A DNA stretch of 64,000 nt, taken from Thereva unica. Lineage: Eukaryota; Arthropoda; Insecta; Diptera; Therevidae. Made by a program: the position numbers and the translations under genes. The stretch's first letter is position 1. The number at the start of each line of letters is the position of its first letter. The stretch is from positions 144,136,876 through 144,200,875 of the forward strand of contig OX465281.1 of assembly GCA_949987705.1 (NCBI GenBank), given 5' to 3'. Below are positions 44,466 through 56,213 of the stretch, in pieces. The notes beneath the pieces were generated by a model that was not told the origin of the DNA, searched no databases, and was given only the letters and a program-made list of their open reading frames with translations.

Positions 44466-47377
44466 GTCATAGCGATACTTATGCACCTAGAAATTTTTCA
44501 ATTTATTACCAAAATATAAGAGGTATGCGTACTAAACTAAATGACTTCAAACTTGCAGTTTTGGAAAATGAATATGATATTATAATTCTAACTGAAACCT
44601 GGTTGACGGATCATATATCATCTTCGGAATTTATAAGCAATCACTATGTTGTCTATAGAAACGATCGATGTCAGCTTTCATCTGGATGTAGTAGGGGTGG
44701 CGGTGTCTTGATTGCTGTACGTGTTGATGTGGCCAGCATAGAACTTTCTTTACCGTGTGTGGAAGAGAATATTGAACAACTTTTCGTTCGAGTTACTGCA
44801 GCTTGTTCCAGCTTCTCAATTGTCTTTTGTGTTAGCTATATTCCGCCATCATCTAATTTGGATATTTACATGAGTCATCTACTTAACATAGAATCTATTT
44901 CATCAATACTCTCTCCGAATGAAGGAATTTGTGTAGTTGGAGATTTCAACCTGAGTAGCGTTACATGGAGTTGTATGGATGAGGATGATTCTTTGCTTCC
45001 ATCGAATGTGTCTTCAGAAATCGAGATTTCTTTTATTGACGGTATTTTAGGTCTAGATTTAGCTCAGATAAGTACGATAGGAAACTTTTTTGGAAAATTT
45101 TTGGATCTTGTATTTATATCTGATAACCTTTGTGTTGAAATCAACGAATCTTCTTTTCCACTTCTTAAATGTGATTTGCACCATAAAGCCTTGGATTTGA
45201 GTATCGCTTCTTATAATTTCTTAAAAATAAATTCTATTGTTTTGTCTCAAGAATATAATTTTAGGAGGGCAGATTTTTCTAACTTAAATTTGCATTTTTC
45301 CTGTCTTGATTGGTGTAAGTTGTTTAGTGATTGTTCTTTGGAAGAGACATATGGGAAGTTTCTAGAGTTGCTTCATTCTAGTTTTCAATCTTATGATCCA
45401 TTGAAGAATATAAATGGTAACAATTACCATCCAAAATGGTTTAATAAATCATTATTGCGCTTAAAAAATGCAAAAAATAAGGCTCACAAATCATTCTAAA
45501 GTTCTGGTGGAGATAAGGATTTAAATAATTTTAAAAGATTGCGAAAAGAATATGAGTTTTTGCATCGATTCTTATTTAAACAATACATTTTTTCTGTTGA
45601 GAACAACATAAAAAGTGACAGTAAAAGTTTCTGGAGTTATATGAAGACCAAACGAAATTCTTCTAGTTTTCCGAACATTATGGAGTATAAAAACAAAAAA
45701 TCTAGTTGTGCTGAAGAAGCGTGTGCACTGTTTGCAGACTTCTTTGAATCGGTATATAACGAAAATACCTTTGTTGATGATTTAACGGAAAATAATTCTG
45801 ACTATATAAACTTGCTTGATATAGGTTCTTTGTCATTAGACGCAAAGGATGTTGAAATTGCTATCCAAGATCTTAAAATGAATTATTCTTCTGACTTGGA
45901 TGGTATTTGTCCCGCTCTTATAAAGAATTGTGTTTCTGGTCTTATCAACCCTTTAACTTATATATTTAATTTGTCTTTATGTAATGGTCAATTTCTTGAT
46001 TCGTGGAAGATCTCAATAATTAAACCTATTTTCAAAAACGGATCCAAACATTTGGTCACGAATTATAGGGGTGTATCCTTAATGAAAGTCATTCCTAAAC
46101 TTTTTGACTGTTTGGTTGCGAGGAAATTATCTTTCTTGTGTAAGGAAATTATTTGTCCTCAGCAACATGGCTTTCTAAGGGGCAGGTCAACGGTCACAAA
46201 TCTTGCACTCTTTACTAATTTTTGTTTGTTCAATATGGAAAGAGGTCACCAGGTTGATGTAATTTACACAGATTTTTCGAAAGCGTTTGACAAAGTTAAT
46301 ATTACAGTACTTATAAATAAATTACATAAGGCTGGCTTTCATTCAAGTCTTTTGCAATGGATTAGCTCTTATTTATTAAATAGAAAGCAATATGTCGTTC
46401 TTGATTCTGTTTCTTCTAGAATAATATGTGTCAAATCAGGTGTGCCTCAGGGCAGTCATTGCGGTCCTTTGCTTTTCTTGATTTTTATTAACGATATAAT
46501 TAATTGCTTCAAGTATGCTCATTGTTTAATTTACGCCGATGACCTAAAAATTTTTTTAAAGGTTAGTGGAGAGGATTGTTGTATTCGCCTTCAAGAAGAC
46601 TTCAACAATTTATCCACCTGGTGCTCTATAAATGACCTTCAACTAAATGTTTCTAAGTGCCGAGTTATGTCTTTCTTTCGCTCATTGGAAGGCATCGAAT
46701 ACAAATACTCTTTCGCTACTTCTGATTTAGCTAGAGTGTATGAAATTAATGATTTAGGTGTTGTTTTAGATAATAAACTAACTTTCAATAGACACATTGA
46801 TTTCATTTGTAGTAAAGCCAATAGATTACTGGGTTTTATTAAGAGAAATACTAAAGAATTTTCTGATGTCTTTACTATAAGGACCTTGTTCATTTCCTTG
46901 GTAAGGCCAATTCTTGAATATGCATCATGCATTTGGAGTCCACAGTATGCTGTTAATTCGAATAGAATTGAATCGGTGCAAAAATCCATAACCAGATTTA
47001 TGTGTTTTAAGCTTAATTTATTTAAGGAACATGTTCCTCATTATGCATCCAGAAGATTATTATTTGGTCTTCCTAACCTTAGCTTTCGTCGAGATGTGAG
47101 CTGCGCAATTTTCATAAAAGATATATTATGCTACTCAATCAAGTGCCCTGAGCTGTTGAGTCAAATTAATATCTATGCTATAGAAAGGCCACTTAGGTCG
47201 AGAAACCTCCTATATGCCCCTTCTCACAGAACTAATTATGGCTCAAACGGAGTTATTACTAAAGGCATTCATAAATTTAATTTTTTTAATGACTTCGTTG
47301 ATTTCACCCTGGATCGAACGATCTATAAAAATGTAATTTTAGGTTTAGAGAATCATGTTGATATGAATTTTTCATAA
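44466..47377 (+). pseudogene. LINE ORF2: endonuclease and RT, one stop codon
   Basis: A single frame of about 970 codons interrupted only by TAA at 45,497. Endonuclease motifs: YYQNIRGMRTK (44,500), ILTETWL, RGGGVLIAV, VVGDFNLSSVTW, and HHKALDLS as the last His motif. RT motifs: SSDLDGICP, KPIFKNGSKHLVTNYRGVSL, QHGFLRGRST, YTDFSKAFDKVN (46,265), SGVPQGSHCGPLLF (46,435), LIYADDLKIF (46,530), then INDLGVVLDNKLTF and a C-terminal domain to 47,377. The frame is open upstream of the first ATG (44,525) into the ORF1 end, so the start is uncertain. The endonuclease and RT sit on either side of the stop, so as it stands the RT would not be made without readthrough or re-initiation. Confidence 0.92.
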
Positions 47378-47630
47378 AAATATTTTAATTTTATTTTAAT
47401 TTAAATAAGTTTTTGGAATCTGTAAGTTTTCTAGTCTGTAAGATTGTAATCAGTAGGCTATAATTAAATAAATAAATAAATAAATAAATAAAAAAATGTT
47501 TAGATTCGTTTTCTATAGTGTTTACATGTGTGATGTTCTTTTTTTTCAATTTGACACATTCGAATTATTGGCCCCGATTCCCAGATCCGGCGGGTTGCAA
47601 GTGAGTGCGGATCAATCTCCACTTAATATA

Positions 47631-48566
47631 TGGGTGATTGTCATGAAATGGGAGTTTTTGAGATTTGAACAAAAATTTGTGAACAAAAAAAAAAGTGCTG
47701 AAAAAAAATTTTCTCATGTGTTTTCAACATTATTTTGAAGTACTTTCTGTATATTTCCACATAAATACACATGAGGTATAGACAGTGAGAAGTTTATATC
47801 GAAAAGCCGAAATTATATGGCTTCGGAGGCGACAATTACGGTAGCGACATTTCATCGAAAAATCCGTCGCTTTCATGATCAATGAGAGCAAACAATTTTT
47901 CCGAAAATTTGCTTGCTCTACAAATGCAAACAAATATACCGAACCGAGTTAAAAGAGATTTGCAACACATATCACAACGAAAACACACATTACGGAGGCG
48001 ACAGTTTTTTTTTCTTCGATAATTTTCTTGAGGGTTGCTCTCTTGTTTATAAATTGTTCACAGTCTAAACGTCCGGCGAGGATAAACATTCATAAAGAAA
48101 CTTGTGACGATTCGTTTTCACTACTTAGTGCCACTTGACAACCAATTTGTCGTTGCGTGTGCGCTATTCTTATAGTTTTTATTGAAATTTGCAACAAACA
48201 ACAGTCAGAATGTAAACACTGACATCTAACTAAGCAGGTATCCGAACGCGTAATACATACCGGTGATCAGTTTCGGAACACTGCTGCTATCGTTTGAGAC
48301 CCTAGGCGCGCGGCAATAATGCACTGTTTTTCCGTAAACGTAGTGCCGTGACGTAAAAGCGGAAAATGGACAGGTTACGGAGGCGACATTTTCGGTGGTC
48401 GAAGGGCCGCCATTTTGTTCAAGAGTGCTTGCCGCGGGAGGCGATGAAGGAGAGAATGTTTTATTACTGGATGGAGATTTTCACCCCAGAAAAAATTTGT
48501 TTGAGGCGTTGTAGCTAGAGAACAACGGCCAGCCAGCCACTACCCCCATTTCATGACAATCACCCA
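47631..48566. mobile_element. 936-bp MITE with TA target duplication
   Basis: Ends TGGGTGATTGTCATGAAATG and its exact complement. TA is duplicated (47,629-47,630 and 48,567-48,568). Repeat A copy 1 shows the empty site CTTAATATATTGTCATCC. Inside, a TACGGAGGCGACA-type motif recurs near 47,822, 47,993 and 48,376. No coding. The TA duplication suggests mobilisation by a Tc1/mariner-like enzyme. Confidence 0.9.
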
Positions 48567-48659
48567 TATTGTCATCCAATCTGAAGTGTTATTCAACAGA
48601 AAGAATACCATGAAAAAGCGTAATTAGTGGCTAGTCTCTAGGCACAACATCCCACTAGT

Positions 48660-48964
48660 TTAGTCTTGTGTGCGACATTTTGCAATCACTTTTTAACATG
48701 GTCATGATATTATGACGGATACATGTGGAAAATTGTTACCTAAATCTACTAATAATATACCAATCTTTTTAATTTTGAAATTCCTGAAAATTAAAATTAA
48801 GAAGTAAGCTAAATTAATTTTATATGATTTTTATTTCATTAATAGCCGCATCTCTTTTTTGATCATTTTTACTATTTTCCCTCGTGAGTGCTCGCAACTA
48901 CTCTTTTACTGAAAAGCGCTTAGATGACTTTTGATTGTATTTAACTGCTTTCTTCATATAACAA
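48660..48964. other. No gene seen
   Basis: Short AT-rich spacer between repeat A copy 2 and the satellite array. It does not continue the gypsy-2 pol. Confidence 0.5.
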
Positions 48965-51295
48965 CATGTGGTTGTGAAGAAAATGTTAATACGTCCTCTT
49001 GAGATGGCCGCCATGGACCAAACGAAATATTGAGTATACTATATTGTTTATGGTATTCTACTTATCATACCCTTTCATTTGATACCCATGTCGAAAGGGT
49101 TCTGAAGGGAATGGTAACCCACCCTCCTGAGGAGGCCGCCATGGACCTAATGATGTTCTGAGTAAATTGTATTGCTTATGGTGTTTTTCTTATCATACCC
49201 TTTCATTTGATACCCATGTCGAAAGTGTTCTGAAGAGAATGGTAACCGGCCCTCCTGAGGAGGTCGCCATGGATCTAAAGACATAGCTTATTGCATTACT
49301 TTTGATAGCCTTTCGTTTGATACCCATGTCGAGGGGGTTGTGAAGGAAATGTTAATCCGTCCTTTTAAGATAGCCGCCTTGGACCAAACGAAATATTGAG
49401 TATACTATATTACTTATGGTATTTTACTTATCATACCCTTTCGTTTGATACCCATGTCGAAAGGGTTCTGAAGAGAATGGTAACCCACCCTCCTGAGGAG
49501 GCCGCCATGGACCTAATGATGTTCTGAGTAAATTGTAGTGCTTATGGTGTTTTACTTATCACACCCTTTCATTTGATACCCATGTCGAAAGTGTTCTGAA
49601 GAGAATAGTAACCGGCTCTCCTGAGGAGGTCGCCATGGATCTAAAGACATAGCTTATTGCTTTACTTTTTATGGCCTTTCGTTTGATACCCATGTCGAGG
49701 GGGTTGTGAAGGAAATGTTAATCCGTCCTCTTGAGATGGCCGCCATGGACCAAACGAAATATTGAGTATACTATATTGCTTATGGTATTCTACTTATCAT
49801 ACCCTTTCATTTGATACCCATGTCGAAAGGGTTCTGAAGAGAATGGTAACCCACCCTCCTGAGGAGGCCGCCATGGACCTAATGATTTTCTGAGTATATT
49901 GTATTGCTTATGGTGCTTTATCTTATCATACCCTTTCATTTGATACCCATGTCGAAAGGGTGCTGAAGAGAATGGTAACCGGCCCTCCTGAGGAGGTGGC
50001 CGTGGATCTAAAGACATAGCTTATTGCGTTACTTATGATGCCTTTTCGTTTGATACCCATGTCGAGGGGGTTGTGACGAAAATGTTAATCCGTCCTCTTG
50101 AGATGGCCGCCTTGGACCAAACGAATTATTGAGTATACTATATTGCTTATGGTATTCTACTTATCATACCCTTTCATTTGATACCCATGTCGAAATGGTT
50201 CTGAAAGGAATGGTAACCCACCCTTCTGAGGAGGTCGCCATTGACCTAATGATGTTCTGAGTATATTGTATTGCTTATGGTGTTTTACTTATCATACCCT
50301 TTCATTTGATACCCATGTCGAAAGGGTTCTGAAGAGAATGGTAACCGACCCTCTTGAGGAGGTCGCCATGGATCTAAAGACATAGCTTATTGCATTGCTT
50401 TTGATGCCCTTTTCTTTGATACCCTTGTCGAGGGGGTTGTGAAGGAAATGTTAATCCGTCTTCTGGAGATGGCCGCCATGGAGCAAACGAAATATTGAGT
50501 ATACTATATTGCTTATTGTTTTCTAATTATCATACCCTTTCATTTGATACCCACATCGAAAAGGCTCTGAAGAGAATGGTAACCCACCCTCCTGAGGAGG
50601 CCGCCATGGATCTAAAGACATAGCTTATTGCATTCGACTTATGATTCCCTTTCATTTGATACCCATGTCGAGACCCTTTCATTTGATACCCATGTCGAAA
50701 GGGTTCTGAAGAGAATGGTAACCACCCTCTTGAGGAGTCTGCCATGTATCTAAAGGCATGGCTTATTGCATTCGTCTTATGATGCCCATTCATTTGATAC
50801 CCATATAGACGGGGTTGTGAAGAAAATGGTAATCCGTCCTCTGGAGATGACTGCCATGGACCAAACGATAAATTGAGTATACTATATTTCTTATGGTGTT
50901 CTACTTATCATACCATTTCTTTTGATATCCATGTCGAAGGGTTTGTGAAGAATATTTCAATCCGCCCTCCTGAGAGGGCCTCCATGGACTAAAGGTATGT
51001 ACCATATTGCATTGTCATCACAGCTAAAGCTGTGTGCAAAATTTCACCATGATAGGATATCCGGAAGTATTTGAAAAATCGAATGCAAAATTTGTTCCGT
51101 GAAGAAAACAGTAATCCGTCCTCTAGAGTCCTCCGCCATGGATCTAACGGTATATTGAGTATACCATATTGCATTGTCATCGGAGCTGAAGCTGTGTGCA
51201 AAATTTCAGGGTGATCGGGTAACTGGAAGTAATCAAAAAATCGATTCCAAGATTTGTACCGGACAAACAGACAGACAAGAAAGCGAGCTAATAAA
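48965..51295. repeat. Satellite S array with 366-bp higher-order repeat
   Basis: The landmark (complement TTTGATACCCATGTCGA) recurs at spacings 128, 110, 128, 128, 110, 128, 129, 110, 128, 128, 110, 128 between 49,081 and 50,546. Three monomer types alternate: one with GGCCGCCATGGACCAAACGA, one with GCCATGGACCTAATG, one with GCCATGGATCTAAAGACATA. Together they form a 366-bp unit repeated about four times. After 50,550 the order decays, and the last units (51,000-51,290) end in an AAACAGACAGACAAG module. Confidence 0.93.
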
Positions 51296-51557
51296 AACGT
51301 TTTAAAAATGAATCATTATTTTGTATGTAATCGATGTTTGAAAAATTGGCTGTATGAAATGACTGATTGAGTGTGGTTTATGTTAGAAGACCTCAATAGC
51401 AAGGTTTATGTATATAGTTTTCATGATTATGTCTGTTGGTATTTTTGTAATGGCGCTTGAAAAAGAATTGTCGATATCCATATTGGAAATTTTTTCTTCG
51501 CATTTAATTGATATGATTTGTACGTGAAATCGGTTTGTTTTATTAAATGAAATAAAA

Positions 51558-52595
51558 ACTAGTTGGGATGTGGGTTCGACCCTTTCGGTCCACACGATCA
51601 ACTTCCCAGTATAATGGATGTTGAATATTATGATTGGATATTTTAATAATAAATGAACAATAAGCAATATAGAATATATGCATAATACCGAGAATTTGTC
51701 ACAATTGTTTATCAATATTTTCGCTAAAATGTCAAACTAAATGTGCGCACTTACAAGATTAGGATGACGAAAATGTATATAAAATTGATGTATTAATGTT
51801 TTTTGGCACCTCAATGAAGTCGATATAGTTTTTAGTTCGCGCGGTATCGTGCAGGTACAAAAATCACTTAGTCATTTAAACCAAAAACCCGCTGGACCGA
51901 ATATTATAAAAATATTTTCAGATTATATTGTCGCTAATACGCTTCGAACGGCACCTCAAGTAAGTCAATATCTTTTGTGGTTCGGGCCATATTGTGCAGG
52001 AACTAAAATCACTTACGCCGCTTAAACAAAAAACGGCTGGACCGAATTTTATGGAAATCTTTTCAGATCATACTTTGGTTAATACTCTTCGAACGGCACG
52101 TTAACTAAGTCGATATCTTTTATAGTTCGCGCGATATCGTGCAGGTACAAAAATCACTTAAGTCATTTAAACGAAAAAACCGCTGGACCGAATATTATAA
52201 AAATGTTTTCAGATAATATTGTCGCAAATACGCTTCGAACGGCACCTCAAGTAAGTCAATATCTTTCGTGGTTCGGGCGATATCGTGCAGGTACAAAAAT
52301 CACTTACGTCGCTCAAACAAAAAAACGGCTGAACCGAATTTCATGAAATTCTTTTCAGATCATATTTCGGTTAATACGCTTCGAACAACACCTCAACGAT
52401 GTCGATATCAGTTTTGGTTCGCGCGATATCGTGCAGGAAAAAATGACCACATCCGTACGCACATACACACACACACATACTTCCTCCCAATTTTTTGCTT
52501 AAAATGCTCCTGGGACCTTGAAAGATGAAAATACGTTGAAATTTTCGATTTCGATTTTCGGACCGATTACAATAACTTCCTATACTGGGAAGTTA
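51558..52595 (-). mobile_element. HINE-like repeat, complete minus copy
   Basis: A 1,038-bp copy whose minus-strand 5' end TAACTTCCCAGTATAGGAAG is at 52,595 and whose CTAGT end is at 51,558-51,562, followed on minus by T. It contains about four 140-bp minisatellite units and the 3' block subtype shared with 30,971-31,441. The stem-loop lies at about 51,572-51,600. Confidence 0.82.
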
Positions 52596-53029
52596 AAAAG
52601 TAAAATCGTTCTAAAAAAGGATTGTAGCAGCGATAGTGGTGTCAAATTATAAATGCATTAACCGAAACGTAACAGTAGTAACGTTAGAGTGCGTTTACAT
52701 GTTACTCTCATTAGGCTGGCGTACACGGGTCAATATTTAACACTTGGTTAACCGGTTTGTTATCATACTCTCGGGGTACATGGGTCTTGCTTCACCAAGG
52801 TTAACTTATTATCTTTAGATGGGATATCAACGGCTATGGCCAAGTAATGTTTCTTTATCTATAAGGCACTTGTGCATGTGTTAGTTTCTAAGCAAAAATT
52901 TTTGTTGAACAAGGTACAATACTTCCCTCTCTTGCTATTGACCCAATTGTTATGTTAAAATGGACTTTATTTAGTAGTTTTCGACAAAGGCATATGTGAA
53001 AAAGAACAAAAAATATCAAAGTTGGCGCA
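52596..53029. other. No gene seen
   Basis: AT-rich sequence without recognisable repeat or coding similarity within the window. Confidence 0.45.
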
Positions 53030-53760
53030 CCCGAGTGGTTACTTTAACAATTTTAGTTAGGTTCAGCAAAGAAAATCGATACAGTTCGAAACGAACGTTG
53101 GAAAATCGTTGATGCATTGTGTGTCGGAAAGCATATGTCCAATATCAATATGGTCGTCAGATTTGTTCATAAAAGTTATGAACTTACTTGCAATCCACAA
53201 TGGGATGAGACTCAATCATGATGCATGTTAGAAATATTCAAAGCGGTATTCAAGAGCATTGATTTCTGAAAATGTAATCGGGAACAATGGTTACCCAATG
53301 TATCTTCGTCGACCGACTAAGGTCAATGGCAAAGAGATAACTTGGAAGGTTACGATTGTGAAGCTGACAATCGTTGGGTCGTACTCTATTCGCCATTATT
53401 GTCCAAGACGTTCAATGCTCTCATAAATGTTGAATTTTGCAATTCTGTCGAATCAATCAAATTCATATTCAAATATATAATGAAGGGGAGCGACATGGCT
53501 GTTTTTGGTGCTGCTAATGCAAATGCGATCGGCAAAATAACACAATATTAAATGGGACGTAAAGTTAGCAATAATCTAGCGGTATGGCAATTTCTTTCAT
53601 TCGCCATTCATAAAAGATATGCAACTGTTGTTCATTTGGTTGGTCATCTAGAAAATGACCAGCGTTTATATTGTACAACGGATAATGCTGCGGAAAGAGC
53701 TGAATGGTAACCATCCACCACATTGATGGGTGCAGCGAGGCGCAACGGGTTCCATTTAGT
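53030..53760 (+). pseudogene. Helitron Rep/helicase protein remnant
   Basis: Frame-broken but recognisable Helitron Rep-region motifs: ELTCNPQWDE at about 53,180; GNNGYPMYLRRP in pieces near 53,285; DNRWVVLYSPLLSKTFNALINVEFCNSVESIKFIFKYIMKGSDMAVFG across 53,365-53,510; ITQYxMGR at 53,535; and a following AVWQFLSFAIHKRYATVVHLVGHLEN segment to about 53,660, then TTDNAAERAEW and TTLMGAARRNGF near 53,690-53,755. No catalytic HUH or Tyr motif could be confirmed. It is the only Helitron protein sequence in a window with many Helitron-type non-autonomous repeats. Confidence 0.82.
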
Positions 53761-53984
53761 TTAATATATGTAAATGATTCAATTTTATTCATTAAAGTAT
53801 GCAATCATTTCATTAATGTTTTCTCGAGCGTAACGGGACATAACGGGACAATGAGTCATCATTTTTCGTGCATGCAGCCGGCGTTCATCGTTTTAATAGA
53901 CGTTGTCACGTCAAAAAAGTATGAATGAAAATTATTACTTATGAAACCTTCCAAGAAACAATTTTTTCTTTTTTTTGTTAAAAT

Positions 53985-54235
53985 TGAAAAAAAAGTTATA
54001 GCCTTTAAAAGAAAATATTGTGACCAATTTTTGTGTTCTACGGCTTATAACTTCTTATAACTTCTTAATTATTAAATTTACGACAAAACAGCTTAAAAAC
54101 AATTTGTAGATAATTAATTTTAAACAAAAAGTCTCCTTGAATTTTTTTTGTAATATGTACTGTTATAGTGGAAAAAACATTTGCACACCTTTCCAAGATG
54201 GCTGCCAAATGGGGGGGATCCCAAAAACCGAGCAT
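53985..54235 (+). repeat. Repeat A-like fragment
   Basis: Follows the A middle region: AGCCTTTAAAAGAAAATATT, TTTTTGTGTTCTACGGCTTATAACTT, AAAGTCTCCTTG and TTCCAAGATGGCTGCC. It leads into a tandem duplication at 54,220. Confidence 0.65.
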
Positions 54236-55030
54236 AAACTTGAAAAAAAAAAAATTACAATTTTTGCCATTTTTCGCCAATTTAGGGGTAGTTTCAACCC
54301 TTTAGGTCTACCCCTTATCATAAAGTTCGCCTTAATTTAGTACAAATCAACCACCTTCGCAAATAAATATTAAAAAAAGTGCATTTCATCGCATTAGTTT
54401 TCATTATTATTGAAATAATCGCGAAAACCCCCTAAAAAGGGGTGTTTTTTGCATTTTTAGGGGGGACGCCCATGTTTTAGGATCGCGGGACCTCGATTTT
54501 CGTGATCAGTGACCCCAAAAACGTGTAGGGTTCGGTTTTCTTAACGGTGTTATTTTGAAACACCCCCACCTAGTTTTCAATGAACTATATTGTAGGGGTA
54601 GTTTTAACCCCTTAAGTGTTGAAAATAATTTATTTTTGCCTGACAGTACGCCCACAATCGAATTTGAAGCATAAACTTGAAAAAAAATTTTTTTTACAAT
54701 TCTTGCCATTTTTCGCCAATTTAGGGGTACCTACTTTCAACCCTTTAGGAGTACCCCTTACCATTAAGTTCGCCTTAATTTAGTATAAATCAACCCTCTT
54801 CGCAAATAAATACCTATTAAAAAAAGTGCATTTCATCGCATTAGTTTTCATTATTACTGAAATAATCGCGAAAAACCCCTAAAAGGGGTGTTTTTTGCAT
54901 TTTTGCGGGTGACGCCCTAATTTTAGGACCGCGGGACCTCGATTTTCGTGATCAGCGACCCCAAAAACGTTTAGGGTTCGATTTTCTTAACGGTGTTATT
55001 TTGGAACACCCTCCGCGTTTGGAATGGACT
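54220..55030 (+). repeat. 446-bp direct duplication
   Basis: About 54,225-54,580 is repeated at about 54,668-55,025; GCGGGACCTCGATTTTCGTG sits at 54,485 and 54,931. Copies differ by scattered substitutions and small indels. The segment contains several short inverted repeats (AGGGGT/ACCCCT) but no ORF. Confidence 0.85.
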
Positions 55031-55384
55031 ATAGTGGAAAGTCTGTCGGATCTATATAGTCCAGTCAAAATAGACGAAAAAACGCCATAATTGGAAGATA
55101 ATTCCGAAGTTGCTGAAAATTGGAACAGCCGTTAAAAACATTATTATACGTAAGCTGTAGAGACTGCCACGCGATTGGGCGGCTGCAAACTTTTTTATTC
55201 AAGGTCAAAGGGTCAAAATATCAGTTTTTTGCAAATATCTGCTAAACCGTACGTCTTATCAGAAAATTGTGTTTACAACATTTGTAGATTAGGCGATTAT
55301 CTACAAAAAAGTATATTATACATTTTCTCGTAGGAATTGCCATTTCTGAGATATTGTCGTTTTAATAAGTTAAAATACTCATAT
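55031..55384. other. No gene seen
   Basis: AT-rich sequence without coding signal. Confidence 0.45.
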
Positions 55385-55535
55385 TCTATCATTCCCGACT
55401 TGTAAAGGTCATCAGAAATTTAATAAATCCTTTGTTGGAGTACGCGGCTAATATTTTCAGGGGTGATTCCTGGATATATTTGGAGAAAAAAATTGTTCTA
55501 CAGAGGGCGGCTATCTCCACTATCCACTAAGATAC
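55385..55535 (+). pseudogene. Possible LINE C-terminal remnant
   Basis: A short open stretch reads IRNLINPLLEYAANIFRGDS then IYLEKKIVLQRAAIS, resembling the segment after the RT core of Jockey-like LINEs (a LEY...W...LQ..AI pattern). Too short for a firm call. Confidence 0.35.
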
Positions 55536-55937
55536 AGGGTGATTAGGGAAAAAATTTTGTTTTTTTTTAATTTACTGAAATTTGAATAACTCCTAAAGTA
55601 ATTATGATAGAGTAGCCTAATTAGGCTCATCTTTTAGGTAAATGTGTATTCTTTTATTTGGTATAAAGCACAGCAACCTGAGTGACTCCGTTCAAAAAAT
55701 ATATATACAATTTATTTTATTTATGCACTTGTAATATGCTCTATAAGTTTGGCCGGTTTTCCAGTGCTTAGTTTTTGAAAAATTTGAGCTTGAAGTGAAG
55801 AGATTTTTCTTGTTAGTTTGCAAAAAATTGTCTTTTTTTAAAAATAACTCAAAAACTATGAAAGATACGCTAAATTTGGTAAAGTGGAAAAAATTGTAGG
55901 GTCTATTCTAAAACTTTCGGTTTTTTAAATTCTTTTA
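55536..55937. other. No gene seen
   Basis: AT-rich. ACAGGGTGATTAGGGAAAA at 55,541 resembles the ACAGGGTG start at 5884 but similarity does not continue. Confidence 0.4.
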
Positions 55938-56213
55938 TCAAGGCAAGCGGTAGTTTGCCGAGTTCGTAAGGGCAAACAGCTAATGCCTTATTTACGCCTA
56001 AACATAGAAAACCAGGTGTTTGTTTTATAAAATTATGCGATTTATCACCTTTTTATAAGCAATATAAGTAATTTTTCATTTGTAACCGATAACCAAAATA
56101 TAAATAATTTATTATTCCATGAGTTTTTTTCCCTATCATTCTTCGTTTTCTTTATTTTTACATTTTTTACATTTCGAATCGAACTTTTTTCTTCTCCTTC
56201 AGTCTAAAAAAGT

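Larger units (their letters stand above)
44083..47491 (+). mobile_element. Jockey/CR1-like LINE, 5' truncated, nearly intact
   Basis: About 3.4 kb inserted in repeat A copy 2. AAAAAT flanks it on both sides (44,077-44,082 and 47,492-47,497), and the empty site in copy 1 reads AAGAAAAATATTTAG. It carries the end of ORF1 and a complete ORF2 with one stop, and ends in a (TAAA)n tail. The good condition suggests a fairly young insertion. Confidence 0.9.
42968..48659 (+). mobile_element. Repeat A copy 2, split by a LINE and a MITE
   Basis: Same ends as copy 1 (AGCTTTTTCAAAAA at left, CCCACTAGT at right). It is about 1.34 kb once the LINE (44,083-47,491) and MITE (47,631-48,566) are removed. It provides the uninterrupted BEL target site at about 43,610-43,630, while copy 1 gives the empty sites for the LINE (30,744-30,760) and the MITE (30,875-30,885). 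Confidence 0.8.

Noticed and set aside
48660..48964. Continuation of gypsy-2 pol after repeat A copy 2
   Set aside because: No frame here resembles RNase H following the TPDFSKHF end at 42,967.
48965..51295. Regularly spaced repeats as a CRISPR array
   Set aside because: The spacers are themselves homologous monomers, unit lengths are 110-128 bp, and the surroundings are a eukaryotic repeat landscape.
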